64,000 bases of DNA from Sphingomonas sp. S1-29 (GCF_026167545.1 NZ_CP110678.1:493501-557500), one strand, 5' to 3'; shown: positions 1 to 8,660, numbered from the stretch's first letter. Program-made: numbers and translations. The notes: a model not told the origin generated them from the letters alone.

Positions 1-1
1 G

Positions 2-508
2 ATCGTCGTCGCGCGCGGCGGCGGCAATCGCGAGCTTCGCCTTGCCGCCGAGCGTGGTTGCCCGACGCGCGCCGAACTGCTCACCGATACAAGGGTCAAT
101 GCCTGGGCCGATGGCGAGCGCGTGATGCTCACCACCGGCATCGTCGCCGAGACGCAGACCGACGATGAGCTGGCGATCGTGATCGCGCACGAGATGGCGC
201 ATAATATCCTGCGCCACCGCAGCCAGCTTGGGGCGAGTGCGGCGCAAAGCGCGCTGCTGCCGGGTGCCGGATCGCCCGCGGCGATGCAGGCGGCGCGCGA
301 GACCGAGGAGGAGGCTGACCGGTTCGCGGTCGGAATCGCGGGGGCCGCGGGCTATGACCTGGCGCAGGCGGCGCCGTTCCTCGAACGGCTGCTGGTCAAG
401 GGCGGCATCGCGCAGGCGGCGGCTGACACCCACCCGGCGGGTGAGCGTCGGATCGCGTTGCTGACCGCCGCGGTCGCCGAAGCGACCGGGCAGTCCGCTC
501 AGCGCTGA
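2..508 (+). CDS. M48 family zinc metallopeptidase (C-terminal part, cut by window edge)
   Basis: The frame is open from base 2, so the true start lies upstream of the window; the first in-frame start codons seen (GTG 122, ATG 125) fall inside the domain. The zinc-binding HEMAH motif (HExxH) is at 188-202, and an EEEADRFAV segment about 40 residues later supplies the expected third ligand (Glu) of the gluzincin M48 fold. Members are membrane-associated or periplasmic proteases of protein quality control. No TPR region follows the catalytic domain. The gene converges on the L,D-transpeptidase gene and the two stop codons overlap by 10 bases. The family is clear; the substrate is unknown. Confidence 0.85.
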   Translation: MVVARGGGNRELRLAAERGCPTRAELLTDTRVNAWADGERVMLTTGIVAETQTDDELAIVIAHEMAHNILRHRSQLGASAAQSALLPGAGSPAAMQAARETEEEADRFAVGIAGAAGYDLAQAAPFLERLLVKGGIAQAAADTHPAGERRIALLTAAVAEATGQSAQR

Positions 509-1155
509 GGCGCGCGCATCGCGGGGAAGACCTCGGCCAGGTCGCGCGTCTCGGGCAGGATATAGACGATGCCGACGGTGCCCGCGAAGGCCGGGGCGAC
601 GACGCCGTCGTAGAACGCCTCGGGCACGTTGATGCAGCCATAGGAGATCCGGTTGTCGCCCGCGGTCGGGGTCGCGAGTCGCTGGCGGCGGCGGTCCTTG
701 GCCTTGCCGTCGATCACGCGATGCAGCGACAGCGCCTTGTCGTAATCGATCCAGAGAATATCCTGATCGAGATCGTGGCCGAGCGCCGCCTGGTAGCGGC
801 CCGCGGGGGTGGTGCGTTCGTGCGGCAGGATCGCCGTCAGCCGGCGCTGGCCGATGCCGGGCGCCGAATCGTCGCCGACCGCCGAGCCGAGCAAGGCCGC
901 GGCGGCGCCCGCGACGCTGCCGTCGCGCGCGAAGACGAAGACGCGCGCGGCGGTCTTGTCGATGATGGCGAAGGGCAGATTCTGATGGTCGCGCGAGGCG
1001 ACCACCCAGTCGGCGAGCGTGCGCGCCTGGTCCGACGGTACCTCGACCTTGAAATCGGCGCGGCGCGGGGGCTCGCCGCCGGGATCGGCGCGCGCGGCGA
1101 CCAGCGGCGAGGCGATGGCGATCGCCAGCACCACCGCGATCACCGCGCGTTGCAT
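499..1155 (-). CDS. L,D-transpeptidase (YkuD) family protein, exported
   Basis: A 218-residue protein with an N-terminal signal peptide (hydrophobic stretch of about residues 4-22, ending VAARA). The YkuD active-site region is SYGCIN at residues 171-176 with catalytic Cys174; His145 lies in a suitable place upstream. In most family members the motif is S/T-H-G-C, so Tyr172 replaces the usual His. Such enzymes form 3-3 cross-links in peptidoglycan or attach proteins to it. The open frame extends upstream to 1311, but ATG 1155 is chosen because it begins the signal peptide and lies only 4 bases after the tpsA stop. That spacing makes it the last gene of the tpsB-tpsA operon. Family assignment is firm; a role in anchoring the TpsA product is only inference. 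Confidence 0.8.
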   Translation of the reverse strand: MQRAVIAVVLAIAIASPLVAARADPGGEPPRRADFKVEVPSDQARTLADWVVASRDHQNLPFAIIDKTAARVFVFARDGSVAGAAAALLGSAVGDDSAPGIGQRRLTAILPHERTTPAGRYQAALGHDLDQDILWIDYDKALSLHRVIDGKAKDRRRQRLATPTAGDNRISYGCINVPEAFYDGVVAPAFAGTVGIVYILPETRDLAEVFPAMRAPQR

Positions 1156-1159
1156 CGCC

Positions 1160-3829
1160 TTAATTGCGCGCCTGCTTGCGCGGATAGACCGGCACCGCGG
1201 GCGCGGGGAGGAAGGCGTTGCCGCTCGGGCGGGTGCCGGGCCGGACGACGGCTGGCTGTTCGATCGCCGGCTGGGTCCAGGCGGTCTGCATCGGTGGCAT
1301 CGTGACGCCAATGCCGTTGACGCTGAGCTGCGCGATCGCGGGCGCGGTGGGGACTAGGGGCCCGACCCCGGTGAGGACCGCGGTGTAGAGCGGCGGGACG
1401 ACCACCGGGATCACCGCGACCGGCGGCACCGGGCTGGGGACGGGGACGACGGGAACCCCCGGGATCACCACCACCGGCGGAACGGTGCCCGGCGGCGCGA
1501 TGACGACCGGCGGCACGATGACGGGCGGGACGACCACGACGGGCGGTACCACGGGGGGGACAACCGGCGGGACGACCGGCGGCGGCGTTACCACCGGCGG
1601 CACGACGGGAGGCACGACCGGCGGCGGCGTCACCACCGGCGGTACGACGGGAGGCACGACCGGCGGCGGCACCACCGGTGGCACCACGGGCGGCGGCACG
1701 ACAGGTGGGACCACCGGCGGCGGCGGCGTCACGACCGGGGGAACCACGGGCGGCGGCACCGGCTCTTCGGGCGGTGGCGGCACCACAACGGGCGGCGGCA
1801 CCACGACAGGCGGCGGCACCACGACAGGCGGTGGCACCACGACCGGCGGTGGCACCACGACGGGCGGTGGCACCACGACCGGCGGCGGGATCACCACCGG
1901 CGCAGGGGTGATCGTCCCGAAGGTCGCGAAGGTCGCGACGCAGCACGACCCCGCCAGCGCGTAGAGATTGGCGTTGGGGCCGCCCAGCGTATAGCCGCTG
2001 AAGGTGATGCCGCCACTCACGCCCACCGTCGGGTCGTTGAAGGTCGCCACCGCGTCGGGACCGGCGACCAGCGTCACCCCGGTGGGCAGCCCCGCGCCGG
2101 TGGTGTTGAAGCCGTTAAGCACGGTGTTGGGGCTGCCGTCGTCGACCTTGTTGCCGTTGGGGAAGACCAGCATCCGCTGCGTCAGCGTCGCGCCTTCGGT
2201 GAGGACGAAGCGGTTGGCGAAGTCGGTCGGCGCGGCGTACGAGATCGGATTGTAGTTGAGCGTCACCGGCGCGACGGTGACCGTCACCGGCGGCGCCAGC
2301 GGGGCGAAGATGATCGTGCCGAGGCCGGTGCCGTTGCCGCCGCTGATCAAGGTCATCCCGACTGGTAAACCAAGGCTTTGTGCAGGGATCGTCGAACCGC
2401 GCGTGAGCGTCACCGCGGCTTCGATATGGACGTCGTTGCCCGAGCACAGCGCGATGTTGCCGTCGGTCGTGGTGATCGCGCGGCGGACATGGACGTCGCG
2501 GCCGGCATTGAGCAGGACGCTGCCATTGGTCGTGGTCACCGGCGCATCGACATTGATGTCGCGGCCGCAGCAGGCGACCAGATTGCCGTTGGTCGCGGTG
2601 ATCGCGGCGTTGATGTTGACGTCGCGAAAGGCGTTGAGCGTCAGCGTCGTCGGCGCGCCCGATGCGCTCCAGGCGACCGCATCGTTGACGAAGATGTCGC
2701 CGTTGCCGCCGGTGGTGTCGGGCACCATCGTGCTGATCGTGACGCTGCTGGTGACCAGCTGCGCCGACAGCGTCGCGCCCGATATATTGCCCCCGGTCGC
2801 GGCGATGATGAAGTCGGCGGGATCGATCAGCCAGGTGCCCGTCGTGCCTGCAGCCGCTGCGGTGGTGACGCGGAAGCCGTCGGCGATGTTGACGCGCGCC
2901 GCCGAGGTTTCGATGAAGCCGCCATTGCCCCCGGTCGGGGCGCTGGCATCGAGCACCCCCGCGACATTGGCGGTACCGCTCTGCATGTCGCCGAGCAGCA
3001 CGATCCGCCCGTTGCGGCTGCCGAGCGTCCGCGCCTCGATCACCCCGGTGTTGTTGACCACGGTGCGCAGCAGCTGGCCCGCCGCCTGCGCGGTGAGCAT
3101 CACCCGGCCGCCATCGGCGCGGATCAGTCCGCCATTTTCGACCAATGCGTTGATCGCGCCGCGATCGACGGTGACGTTGAGCAGCCCGTCGCCCGCGACG
3201 TCGAGCGTAACGCCCTGGCCCGCGGCGAGCGCCACGCTGCCCAGCCGCGCGACGATCGTGCCCTGGTTGCTGACATTGGCGCCGAGCAGCGCGACATAGC
3301 CGCCGTCGCGCGCGGTGATCGTGCCGCGGTTGAGCACCGCCGCGCCGCTCGCGCCCGAGAAAGTATAGCGCCCGGCCATGAAATCGGCATTGGCGATGTC
3401 GAGCGTCGAGGCGACGAAGCCGCCGACATTGACCTGCGCGCCCTGGCCGAACAGCACGCCATTGGCGTTGACGAGGAAGACCTTGCCGTTGGCCGACAGG
3501 TTGCCGAGGATCGCCGAGGGGTCGGTGCCGGTCACGCGGTTGAGCGCGACAGCATTGGCATTGGGCTGGTTGAAGCGAACGCTGTTGCCCGCGCCGATGT
3601 TGAAGCTCGACCAATCGATCGCGGTGGCGGCGCTCGACTGGTCGACGGTGACCGATCGCGCGCCGGTCGAGATCTTCGCGGCACCGGCGACCACGGTGCC
3701 GCCGGTCGGCAGCGTCTGCGCCCACGCGGTCCCGGCAAAGGCGAGCGCACCGGTGGTCAGCGCGATACGTGCGAGCCCCACCAAGGCGGTGGAGCAGGAG
3801 AGGCTGGTGCGGGTGCGGTGGATGTTCAT
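1160..3829 (-). CDS. Two-partner secretion exoprotein (TpsA, filamentous haemagglutinin N-terminal domain)
   Basis: An 889-residue exported protein. Residues 1-37 form an extended signal peptide (cleavage predicted at AWA-Q). Residues about 40-310 are the haemagglutination-activity/TPS domain, with QPNAN near 88 and VNANGVLF at 120-127 in place of the classical NPNL and NPNGI motifs. A YDG/MBG-like segment (NGNKVDDG, YTLGGPNANLYAL) follows at about 530-635. Residues about 640-815 are a Pro/Val tract built largely of VVVPPP and PPVV units, then a short unique C-terminus ending near PVYPRKQARN. It is secreted by the TpsB gene 53 bases upstream. The protein is short for an adhesin of this class, and the proline tract could act as a stalk or wall-spanning spacer (inference). 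Confidence 0.88.
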   Translation of the reverse strand: MNIHRTRTSLSCSTALVGLARIALTTGALAFAGTAWAQTLPTGGTVVAGAAKISTGARSVTVDQSSAATAIDWSSFNIGAGNSVRFNQPNANAVALNRVTGTDPSAILGNLSANGKVFLVNANGVLFGQGAQVNVGGFVASTLDIANADFMAGRYTFSGASGAAVLNRGTITARDGGYVALLGANVSNQGTIVARLGSVALAAGQGVTLDVAGDGLLNVTVDRGAINALVENGGLIRADGGRVMLTAQAAGQLLRTVVNNTGVIEARTLGSRNGRIVLLGDMQSGTANVAGVLDASAPTGGNGGFIETSAARVNIADGFRVTTAAAAGTTGTWLIDPADFIIAATGGNISGATLSAQLVTSSVTISTMVPDTTGGNGDIFVNDAVAWSASGAPTTLTLNAFRDVNINAAITATNGNLVACCGRDINVDAPVTTTNGSVLLNAGRDVHVRRAITTTDGNIALCSGNDVHIEAAVTLTRGSTIPAQSLGLPVGMTLISGGNGTGLGTIIFAPLAPPVTVTVAPVTLNYNPISYAAPTDFANRFVLTEGATLTQRMLVFPNGNKVDDGSPNTVLNGFNTTGAGLPTGVTLVAGPDAVATFNDPTVGVSGGITFSGYTLGGPNANLYALAGSCCVATFATFGTITPAPVVIPPPVVVPPPVVVPPPVVVPPPVVVPPPVVVPPPVVVPPPPEEPVPPPVVPPVVTPPPPVVPPVVPPPVVPPVVPPPVVPPVVPPVVTPPPVVPPVVPPVVTPPPVVPPVVPPVVPPVVVVPPVIVPPVVIAPPGTVPPVVVIPGVPVVPVPSPVPPVAVIPVVVPPLYTAVLTGVGPLVPTAPAIAQLSVNGIGVTMPPMQTAWTQPAIEQPAVVRPGTRPSGNAFLPAPAVPVYPRKQARN
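1791..1898 (-). repeat. Tandem 18-base repeat coding for VVVPPP units in tpsA
   Basis: Six consecutive 18-base units (plus-strand form ggcggnggcaccacgacn) run from 1791 to 1898. On the minus strand each codes for one six-residue Pro/Val unit, so gain or loss of a unit keeps the frame. Shorter 9-15-base Pro/Val-coding repeats continue to about 1500. The whole array lies inside the tpsA coding frame. Confidence 0.85.
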
Positions 3830-3882
3830 GCTGACGGTCCTAGGCTTTGAGGTGGCGGTGCGCCGCGGATGCGACGCTGCCG

Positions 3883-5571
3883 TCAGAAGAGTTTGACGAT
3901 CTGGAACCAGAAGCGCCCCGCGCGGTCGGGGCCCGAAGTGACTCGCTGGTCGCCGAGCCGGTGCGCGTAGGTGCCGCGCAGGATCAGTCCGCCGGGCAGG
4001 CCGGCGCTCAGCCCCGCACCGATCCCGCTGCGGCTGCTGCGATTGGGACCGGTGAAATAGGGATCGTGCGCGAAGTCGACGACGCCGGCATCGATGAAAC
4101 CGAACGCCTGGAGATCGACGGCATCGAACGCGATCAGGTCGCTCAGGCCAAGCCGCGCCTCGGCGGTGACGATCACCCCCTGGTCGCCGAACGCCTCGCC
4201 CTCGGGATAGGCACGGACGCCGTAAGCGCCGCCCAATTGCATCTTTTCCGAAGTGTCGAGATTGTCGAAGGCATATTGGCCGCGCACCGAGGTGTAGAGC
4301 GACAGCGGTCCCGAGATCGTCTGCAGCCGCGCGGCGGCAAAATCGAGCTTGCCGAACCCGCCCTGAGTGCGCCCCGTGCGGCCGTCGATCGCGCGTTCGT
4401 CGGCGTTGAGGATGTTGAGGTCGCCATAGCTCAGCCGCGCCGAGACCGAGCTGATGCCGCCGCCGGCGAAATCATCGCGGCCATCGGCATCGATGCCGAG
4501 CGAGGCGATCCGGCTGTTGCGGTTCGACTGGGTCGAGACGAGCCCGATCCGGTCTTCGAACCACTTGGCGTCGAGCGCGCCGGTCAGATAGACGTTGAGA
4601 TCGCGCGACCGGATTACCGGATAGCGTGCGTAGAGGCTGGCGATGTCGGCGGCGCCATCGGCATCGAGCCGTTCGAATTCGCGGCCGAGCTCGTAGCGGA
4701 TATGCGCATAGGAGGCGCCCAGGGTCAGGTCGCCGACGGGAAGCTGATACGCCAGCCGCCCGTAGGCCAACCCGCCGCTCGAGGCGAGGATGCGCGCGCT
4801 GATCAGGTCGCCGATGCCGAGCGGATTGGCGAGGTTGAGCGTGCCGCCGCCGCGATATTCGCCGGTGTAACGATTGCCCGCATTATCGGCCTCGACGCTG
4901 CCGCTGATGCTGCGCCCGGGGGTGACGTCGACGAGCAGGTCAGAGGTGCCGACCGCGCTGCCGGGGCTGAGCGTCGAGCGCACGCCGACGCCGGGCAGGT
5001 CGGAAAGCAGCAGCAGCCGCCGCTCGAGCGGCGCGCCGGTGACGATGTCGCCGCCGTTCAGCCCCCGGAGCCGGCTTTGCACCACCCCGTCGGACACCCG
5101 GCTGGTGTTGTTGACGTCGATCTTGCCATATTGGCCCTCAATCACCGCGACGGTGACGGTGCCCGACTGGACGTCCTGCTCGGGGATATAGGCTTGGGCG
5201 AGGAAATAGCCGCGCGCCTGATAATAGGCCGAGATGCGCCCCGCGACGCTGCGCATTTCGCCCAGCGTCAGCGTGCTGCCCGGAACGAAGCCGCTGGCGG
5301 CGAGCAAGGTTTCGGGCGCGAACAGCGTCGCGCCGGTGATGCGCAGCGCGTCGATCCGGATCGCCTCACCCGACAGCTCGGGCTGCGGCGCGGGCGTGCG
5401 CGGCTGGAGATCAATGTCTGGGGTCGCCTTGGGGATCAGCGGGGCAGGGGGGATTTGCTGCAGCTGCTGGCCCGCGCCGATCGACTGCGCGATCGCAGCG
5501 GTCGAACAAGTCATCAACGCAACGCATACTATTCCGAATTTGAACAAGAGTGCCTCGACATTCGGCCGCAC
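3883..5571 (-). CDS. ShlB/FhaC/HecB family outer-membrane transporter (TpsB)
   Basis: A 562-residue protein beginning at GTG 5571 with a signal peptide (residues 1-28, ending AIAQ). A POTRA region at about 55-190 contains the typical segment RGYFLAQAYIPEQDV and the IEGQYG stretch. The remainder is an Omp85-type beta-barrel with VRAYPEGEAFGDQG as the conserved barrel motif near residue 460, and it ends in a hydrophobic strand closing with Phe (VKLF). The protein recognises the TPS domain of its partner in the periplasm and threads it through the outer membrane. It is the first gene of the operon tpsB-tpsA-L,D-transpeptidase. Confidence 0.9.
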   Translation of the reverse strand: MRPNVEALLFKFGIVCVALMTCSTAAIAQSIGAGQQLQQIPPAPLIPKATPDIDLQPRTPAPQPELSGEAIRIDALRITGATLFAPETLLAASGFVPGSTLTLGEMRSVAGRISAYYQARGYFLAQAYIPEQDVQSGTVTVAVIEGQYGKIDVNNTSRVSDGVVQSRLRGLNGGDIVTGAPLERRLLLLSDLPGVGVRSTLSPGSAVGTSDLLVDVTPGRSISGSVEADNAGNRYTGEYRGGGTLNLANPLGIGDLISARILASSGGLAYGRLAYQLPVGDLTLGASYAHIRYELGREFERLDADGAADIASLYARYPVIRSRDLNVYLTGALDAKWFEDRIGLVSTQSNRNSRIASLGIDADGRDDFAGGGISSVSARLSYGDLNILNADERAIDGRTGRTQGGFGKLDFAAARLQTISGPLSLYTSVRGQYAFDNLDTSEKMQLGGAYGVRAYPEGEAFGDQGVIVTAEARLGLSDLIAFDAVDLQAFGFIDAGVVDFAHDPYFTGPNRSSRSGIGAGLSAGLPGGLILRGTYAHRLGDQRVTSGPDRAGRFWFQIVKLF

Positions 5572-5908
5572 TAGATAAGCCCCGACCCACCCGCAGCGAG
5601 AAGGGGGGTAAAAGCGCTTTCCGTAGCCTAGCTGAACACCGCTAAGGATCGGATTGCCCCGTCGGGCTATGCCCGATGCAATAACAACTCGTTTATATTG
5701 GCGGTGCCCGCAAGTAACGTCGCCCGCGCTACTGGCAGGCCGTCAAGTAACGCGCCGATGGAATGTGAAACATTATCAACGTGTTCGTTAACGCCCTAGG
5801 TGCAGTCACCCCGCCCGGGCCGGGCCAAACTATATTTTCGGTGGCGGTAACGATGCCGGTAACAGGCGGGCGCGAAGCGGTTTTCCGACTCGGGGGGCGG
5901 CGTGCCGG
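5572..5908. other. Noncoding 337-base stretch between the EAL gene and tpsB
   Basis: No open frame here carries a recognisable protein. The stretch must hold the tpsB promoter (minus strand), but no convincing -35/-10 pair could be picked. Two direct copies of CAAGTAACG lie at 5711-5719 and 5744-5752, 33 bases apart, about three helical turns. AT-rich patches occur near 5690 and 5829. No clear intrinsic terminator for the EAL gene was seen. Confidence 0.5.
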
Positions 5909-6676
5909 TCAGGCGACCGCGGCGTAATCGGCGCCCGGCAGCGTGACCGCGGGGAGTTCGCGAAAGCCCGGACGCGCCAGCAGATAGCCCTGGATGTAGC
6001 GGATGCCCAAGGCACGGATCGCGGCATATTCGGCCTCGGTCTCGATCCCCTCGGCGATCAGCGTGATATCGAGCGAGGCGGCGATCCGGACGATGCCGTC
6101 GAGGATCAGCCGGCGCGGCAGGCTGGCGTTGAGATTGCGCACCAGTTCCATGTCGAGCTTGATGATGTCGGTCTGAAATTTTGCGAGCAGTGCCAGCCCC
6201 GCATGACCCGCGCCGAAATCGTCGATCGCGGTGGCGAAGCCCATCTTGCGATAGCTTTCGACGATATGCTGGACATGATCGGTGTCGGTCATCTCCTCGC
6301 CCTCGGTGAACTCGAAGATCAGCCGTTCGGGGGGAAAGCCGGTCGCGGCGGCGGTTTCGAGGGTGAGCTGGATGCAGGCCGCGGGCGAATAGACCGCGTT
6401 GGGGAGAAAATTGATCGACAGCCGGGCATCAGTATCGAGGATCCCCGCGGCGACCGCGCCTTCGATCGCGGCGACGCGGCATTGCTGGTCGAACGAATAG
6501 CGATTCTCGTCGGTAACGCGCGCGAGCACATGGGCAGCGCCTGAACCGTCGGCGCCGCGCACCAGCGCTTCATACGCAAAAACACCGCCGGTTTGCGCAT
6601 CGACGATCGGCTGAAACGCCATGGCAAGATCCATGGCATGGCTCTTCGATTTGCAACCCTGACAACCAGCCGGCAC
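5909..6676 (-). CDS. EAL domain cyclic-di-GMP phosphodiesterase
   Basis: A 255-residue single-domain protein. All residues expected for catalysis are present: Glu36 of the EAL motif (YEALVRG), Asn89, Glu122, Asp152-Asp153 (IDDFGAG), Lys173, Glu209 (AEGIET) and Gln229, so it should hydrolyse c-di-GMP. There is no GGDEF, PAS or membrane segment. The N-terminus carries a Cys5-x-x-Cys8 pair, which could bind metal or form a disulphide (inference). GTG 6676 is supported by a GAGAGG ribosome-binding site 8 bases upstream. The neighbours are a PilZ receptor gene upstream and a secreted adhesin operon downstream on the same strand, which suggests c-di-GMP control of surface attachment. Confidence 0.9.
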   Translation of the reverse strand: MPAGCQGCKSKSHAMDLAMAFQPIVDAQTGGVFAYEALVRGADGSGAAHVLARVTDENRYSFDQQCRVAAIEGAVAAGILDTDARLSINFLPNAVYSPAACIQLTLETAAATGFPPERLIFEFTEGEEMTDTDHVQHIVESYRKMGFATAIDDFGAGHAGLALLAKFQTDIIKLDMELVRNLNASLPRRLILDGIVRIAASLDITLIAEGIETEAEYAAIRALGIRYIQGYLLARPGFRELPAVTLPGADYAAVA

Positions 6677-6797
6677 GCTTTATCCTCTCTAGCGGTCCTT
6701 GTTTTTAGGGGGCGAAAGCTAATGACCCATGAAACTGCGCATTAGTTGGCAAATTTTCGGTTAGCGATCTCGCCCGGTGGGGCGGGGTGGAGAAGGC

Positions 6798-7115
6798 TCA
6801 ACGCCGCGCACGGTTGGCGGCCGCGATGTGATCGACCACCGATACGTGCAGCTGGCGATCGAAGCTGACCCCGATCTCGCCGGGCTTCACCCAGCGGACG
6901 TCGCATTTGATCGCCTGCAGCTTATCGATCGTTACATAGATCGCCTGACCGATTTGGAACTGGCGAAAAGTGGCGATCCGCGCGCCGCTCGCCGAGATAT
7001 CGAGCAGCTCGACCGCATGCTGCCCCTGATAGGGTTCGGAAATACGGCCCTGTGCCGACAGCGAGATGCGGCAATTGGCGCGCTGTTCGCTCGGTTCGTC
7101 TGCGGTGTTGCGCAT
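6798..7115 (-). CDS. PilZ domain protein (c-di-GMP receptor)
   Basis: A 105-residue protein made almost entirely of one PilZ domain. Both parts of the ligand-binding signature are intact: Arg12-x-x-x-Arg16 and Asp39-x-Ser41-x-x-Gly44 (DISASG). PilZ proteins change conformation on binding c-di-GMP and act on a partner. ATG 7115 has an AAGGAG ribosome-binding site 7 bases upstream. It lies 121 bases upstream of the EAL gene on the same strand. The output partner cannot be told from sequence. Confidence 0.88.
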   Translation of the reverse strand: MRNTADEPSEQRANCRISLSAQGRISEPYQGQHAVELLDISASGARIATFRQFQIGQAIYVTIDKLQAIKCDVRWVKPGEIGVSFDRQLHVSVVDHIAAANRARR

Positions 7116-7184
7116 GATGCGCTCCTTCGCGGTGTATACGCTTTGTACGAAGGCGAACCGTAGCGCGGAAACGTCACCGAAAGC

Positions 7185-8654
7185 TTAGCGTAGCGGCTCG
7201 ATCACCTGCCGCATCGCGATACGCCAGCCGTCGAGCCGTGCCTGGCGCACATTTTCGTCGAGCGCCGGGGTGAAGGTCTCGACGCTCCCTCGCATCGCCG
7301 CGGCTTCATCGAGCGTAGCGAACCAGCCGCAGCCGACGCCCGCAAGCATCGCCGCACCCAACGCGGTGGTTTCGGTAAACGCCGGCCGCTCGACCGGCAG
7401 GCCCAACATGTCGGCCAGGTCCTGCGCCATCCAGTCGTTTGCCACCATGCCGCCATCTATCCTAAGCGTCGCCCAATCGGCGCCATCGGCGGCGAAGGCG
7501 GTCTTCAGGTCGTGGCTTTGGTGCGCCATCGCCTCGAGCGCGGCGCGCACCAGATGCGCGCGCCCGGTGGCGAAGCTGAGGCCGATGATCGCGGCGCGCG
7601 CGGCGGGCTCCCACCAGGGCGCGCCGATCCCCGCCAGCGCGGGCACGAGATAGACGCCGCCATTGTCGGGCACCGATCGCGCGAGCACTTCGGTTTCGTC
7701 GGCGCTGGCGATGAGTTGGAGCGAATCGCGCAGCCACTGGATCAGGCTGCCCGCGACGAACACCGATCCTTCGAGCGCATAGGTCCGCCGCCCGCCGAGC
7801 TGCCACGCGACCGTCGCAAGCAGCCGGTGACGCGAGGTGGGCGGGGTGTGGCCGCAATTGGCGAGCACGAAGGCGCCGGTGCCGAAGGTCGCCTTGCTCT
7901 GGCCGGGGGTGAGGCAGGCCTGGCCGATCGTCGCCGCCTGCTGGTCGCCCGCCATGCCGCAGATCGCGATCCGCCCGCCGAAGAGGGTCGTGTCAGCGAG
8001 GTGGCCGGCATTGTCGACGATGCGCGGCAGCGCGGCGCGCGGCACGCCGAACAGGTCGATCAGCCCGTCGTCCCAGCTGCCGCTGCCCAGCGCCATCAAC
8101 AAGGTGCGCGAGGCGTTGGTGGCGTCGGTGATATGCTCGCCGTGGGAGAGCTTCCACACCAGCCAGCTCTCGACCGTGCCGATCGCCAGCCGCGACCCCG
8201 CCGCGCGCAGCTGCGGCCAATGCTCGAGCGCCCAGGCGATCTTGGTGCCCGAGAAATAGGGATCAAGCAGCAGCCCGGTGCGCGCCTGGACGCCGGGTTC
8301 CTCACCCGCCTCGCGCCAGGCGCGGCACATCGCCGCAGTGCGGCGGTCCTGCCAGACGATCGCGGGCGCCAGCGGCTCGCCGGTGTCGCGGTCCCAGAAC
8401 ACGATCGTCTCACGCTGGTTGGCGATGCCGATCGCGGCGATCCGATCGGGTCCGCCCGCGCGCTCGACCATCGCTTGGGCTACGCCGAGCGAGCGCTGCC
8501 AGATTTCGTTGGCGTCGTGTTCGACATGGCCGGGCTGGGGATAATGCTGGGTGATGTCGGCGGCGGTCGCGGCGTGGCAACCGCCGTCACGCGCGAACAG
8601 CATCGCGCGGGTCGAGGTGGTGCCGGCGTCGATGACGAGGATGTAGTCGGACAT
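7185..8654 (-). CDS. glpK: Glycerol kinase
   Basis: A 489-residue FGGY-family kinase that phosphorylates glycerol to sn-glycerol-3-phosphate in the cytoplasm. The N-terminal phosphate-binding DAGTTSTRA motif, the ANQRETIVFWD segment and WQDRRT are those of GlpK, and length matches the family (about 500). No glpD, glpF or glpR is adjacent, so the gene stands alone. No ribosome-binding site precedes ATG 8654; instead a -35/-10 pair ends 6 bases before it, so the transcript is probably leaderless. Confidence 0.93.
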   Translation of the reverse strand: MSDYILVIDAGTTSTRAMLFARDGGCHAATAADITQHYPQPGHVEHDANEIWQRSLGVAQAMVERAGGPDRIAAIGIANQRETIVFWDRDTGEPLAPAIVWQDRRTAAMCRAWREAGEEPGVQARTGLLLDPYFSGTKIAWALEHWPQLRAAGSRLAIGTVESWLVWKLSHGEHITDATNASRTLLMALGSGSWDDGLIDLFGVPRAALPRIVDNAGHLADTTLFGGRIAICGMAGDQQAATIGQACLTPGQSKATFGTGAFVLANCGHTPPTSRHRLLATVAWQLGGRRTYALEGSVFVAGSLIQWLRDSLQLIASADETEVLARSVPDNGGVYLVPALAGIGAPWWEPAARAAIIGLSFATGRAHLVRAALEAMAHQSHDLKTAFAADGADWATLRIDGGMVANDWMAQDLADMLGLPVERPAFTETTALGAAMLAGVGCGWFATLDEAAAMRGSVETFTPALDENVRQARLDGWRIAMRQVIEPLR

Positions 8655-8660
8655 CGTCGG

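Noticed and set aside
1500..1905. Repeat array resembling a CRISPR or minisatellite
   Set aside because: The units are contiguous without spacers and stay in the tpsA frame; they code for VVVPPP units.
1485..1964. Plus-strand Gly/Thr-rich ORF of 159 codons
   Set aside because: It is the antisense reading of the Pro/Val repeat in tpsA; its only content is the repeat, and tpsA is supported by domains.
3847..5574. 575-codon plus-strand ORF opposite tpsB
   Set aside because: Shadow of tpsB with arbitrary composition; no signal peptide or motif.
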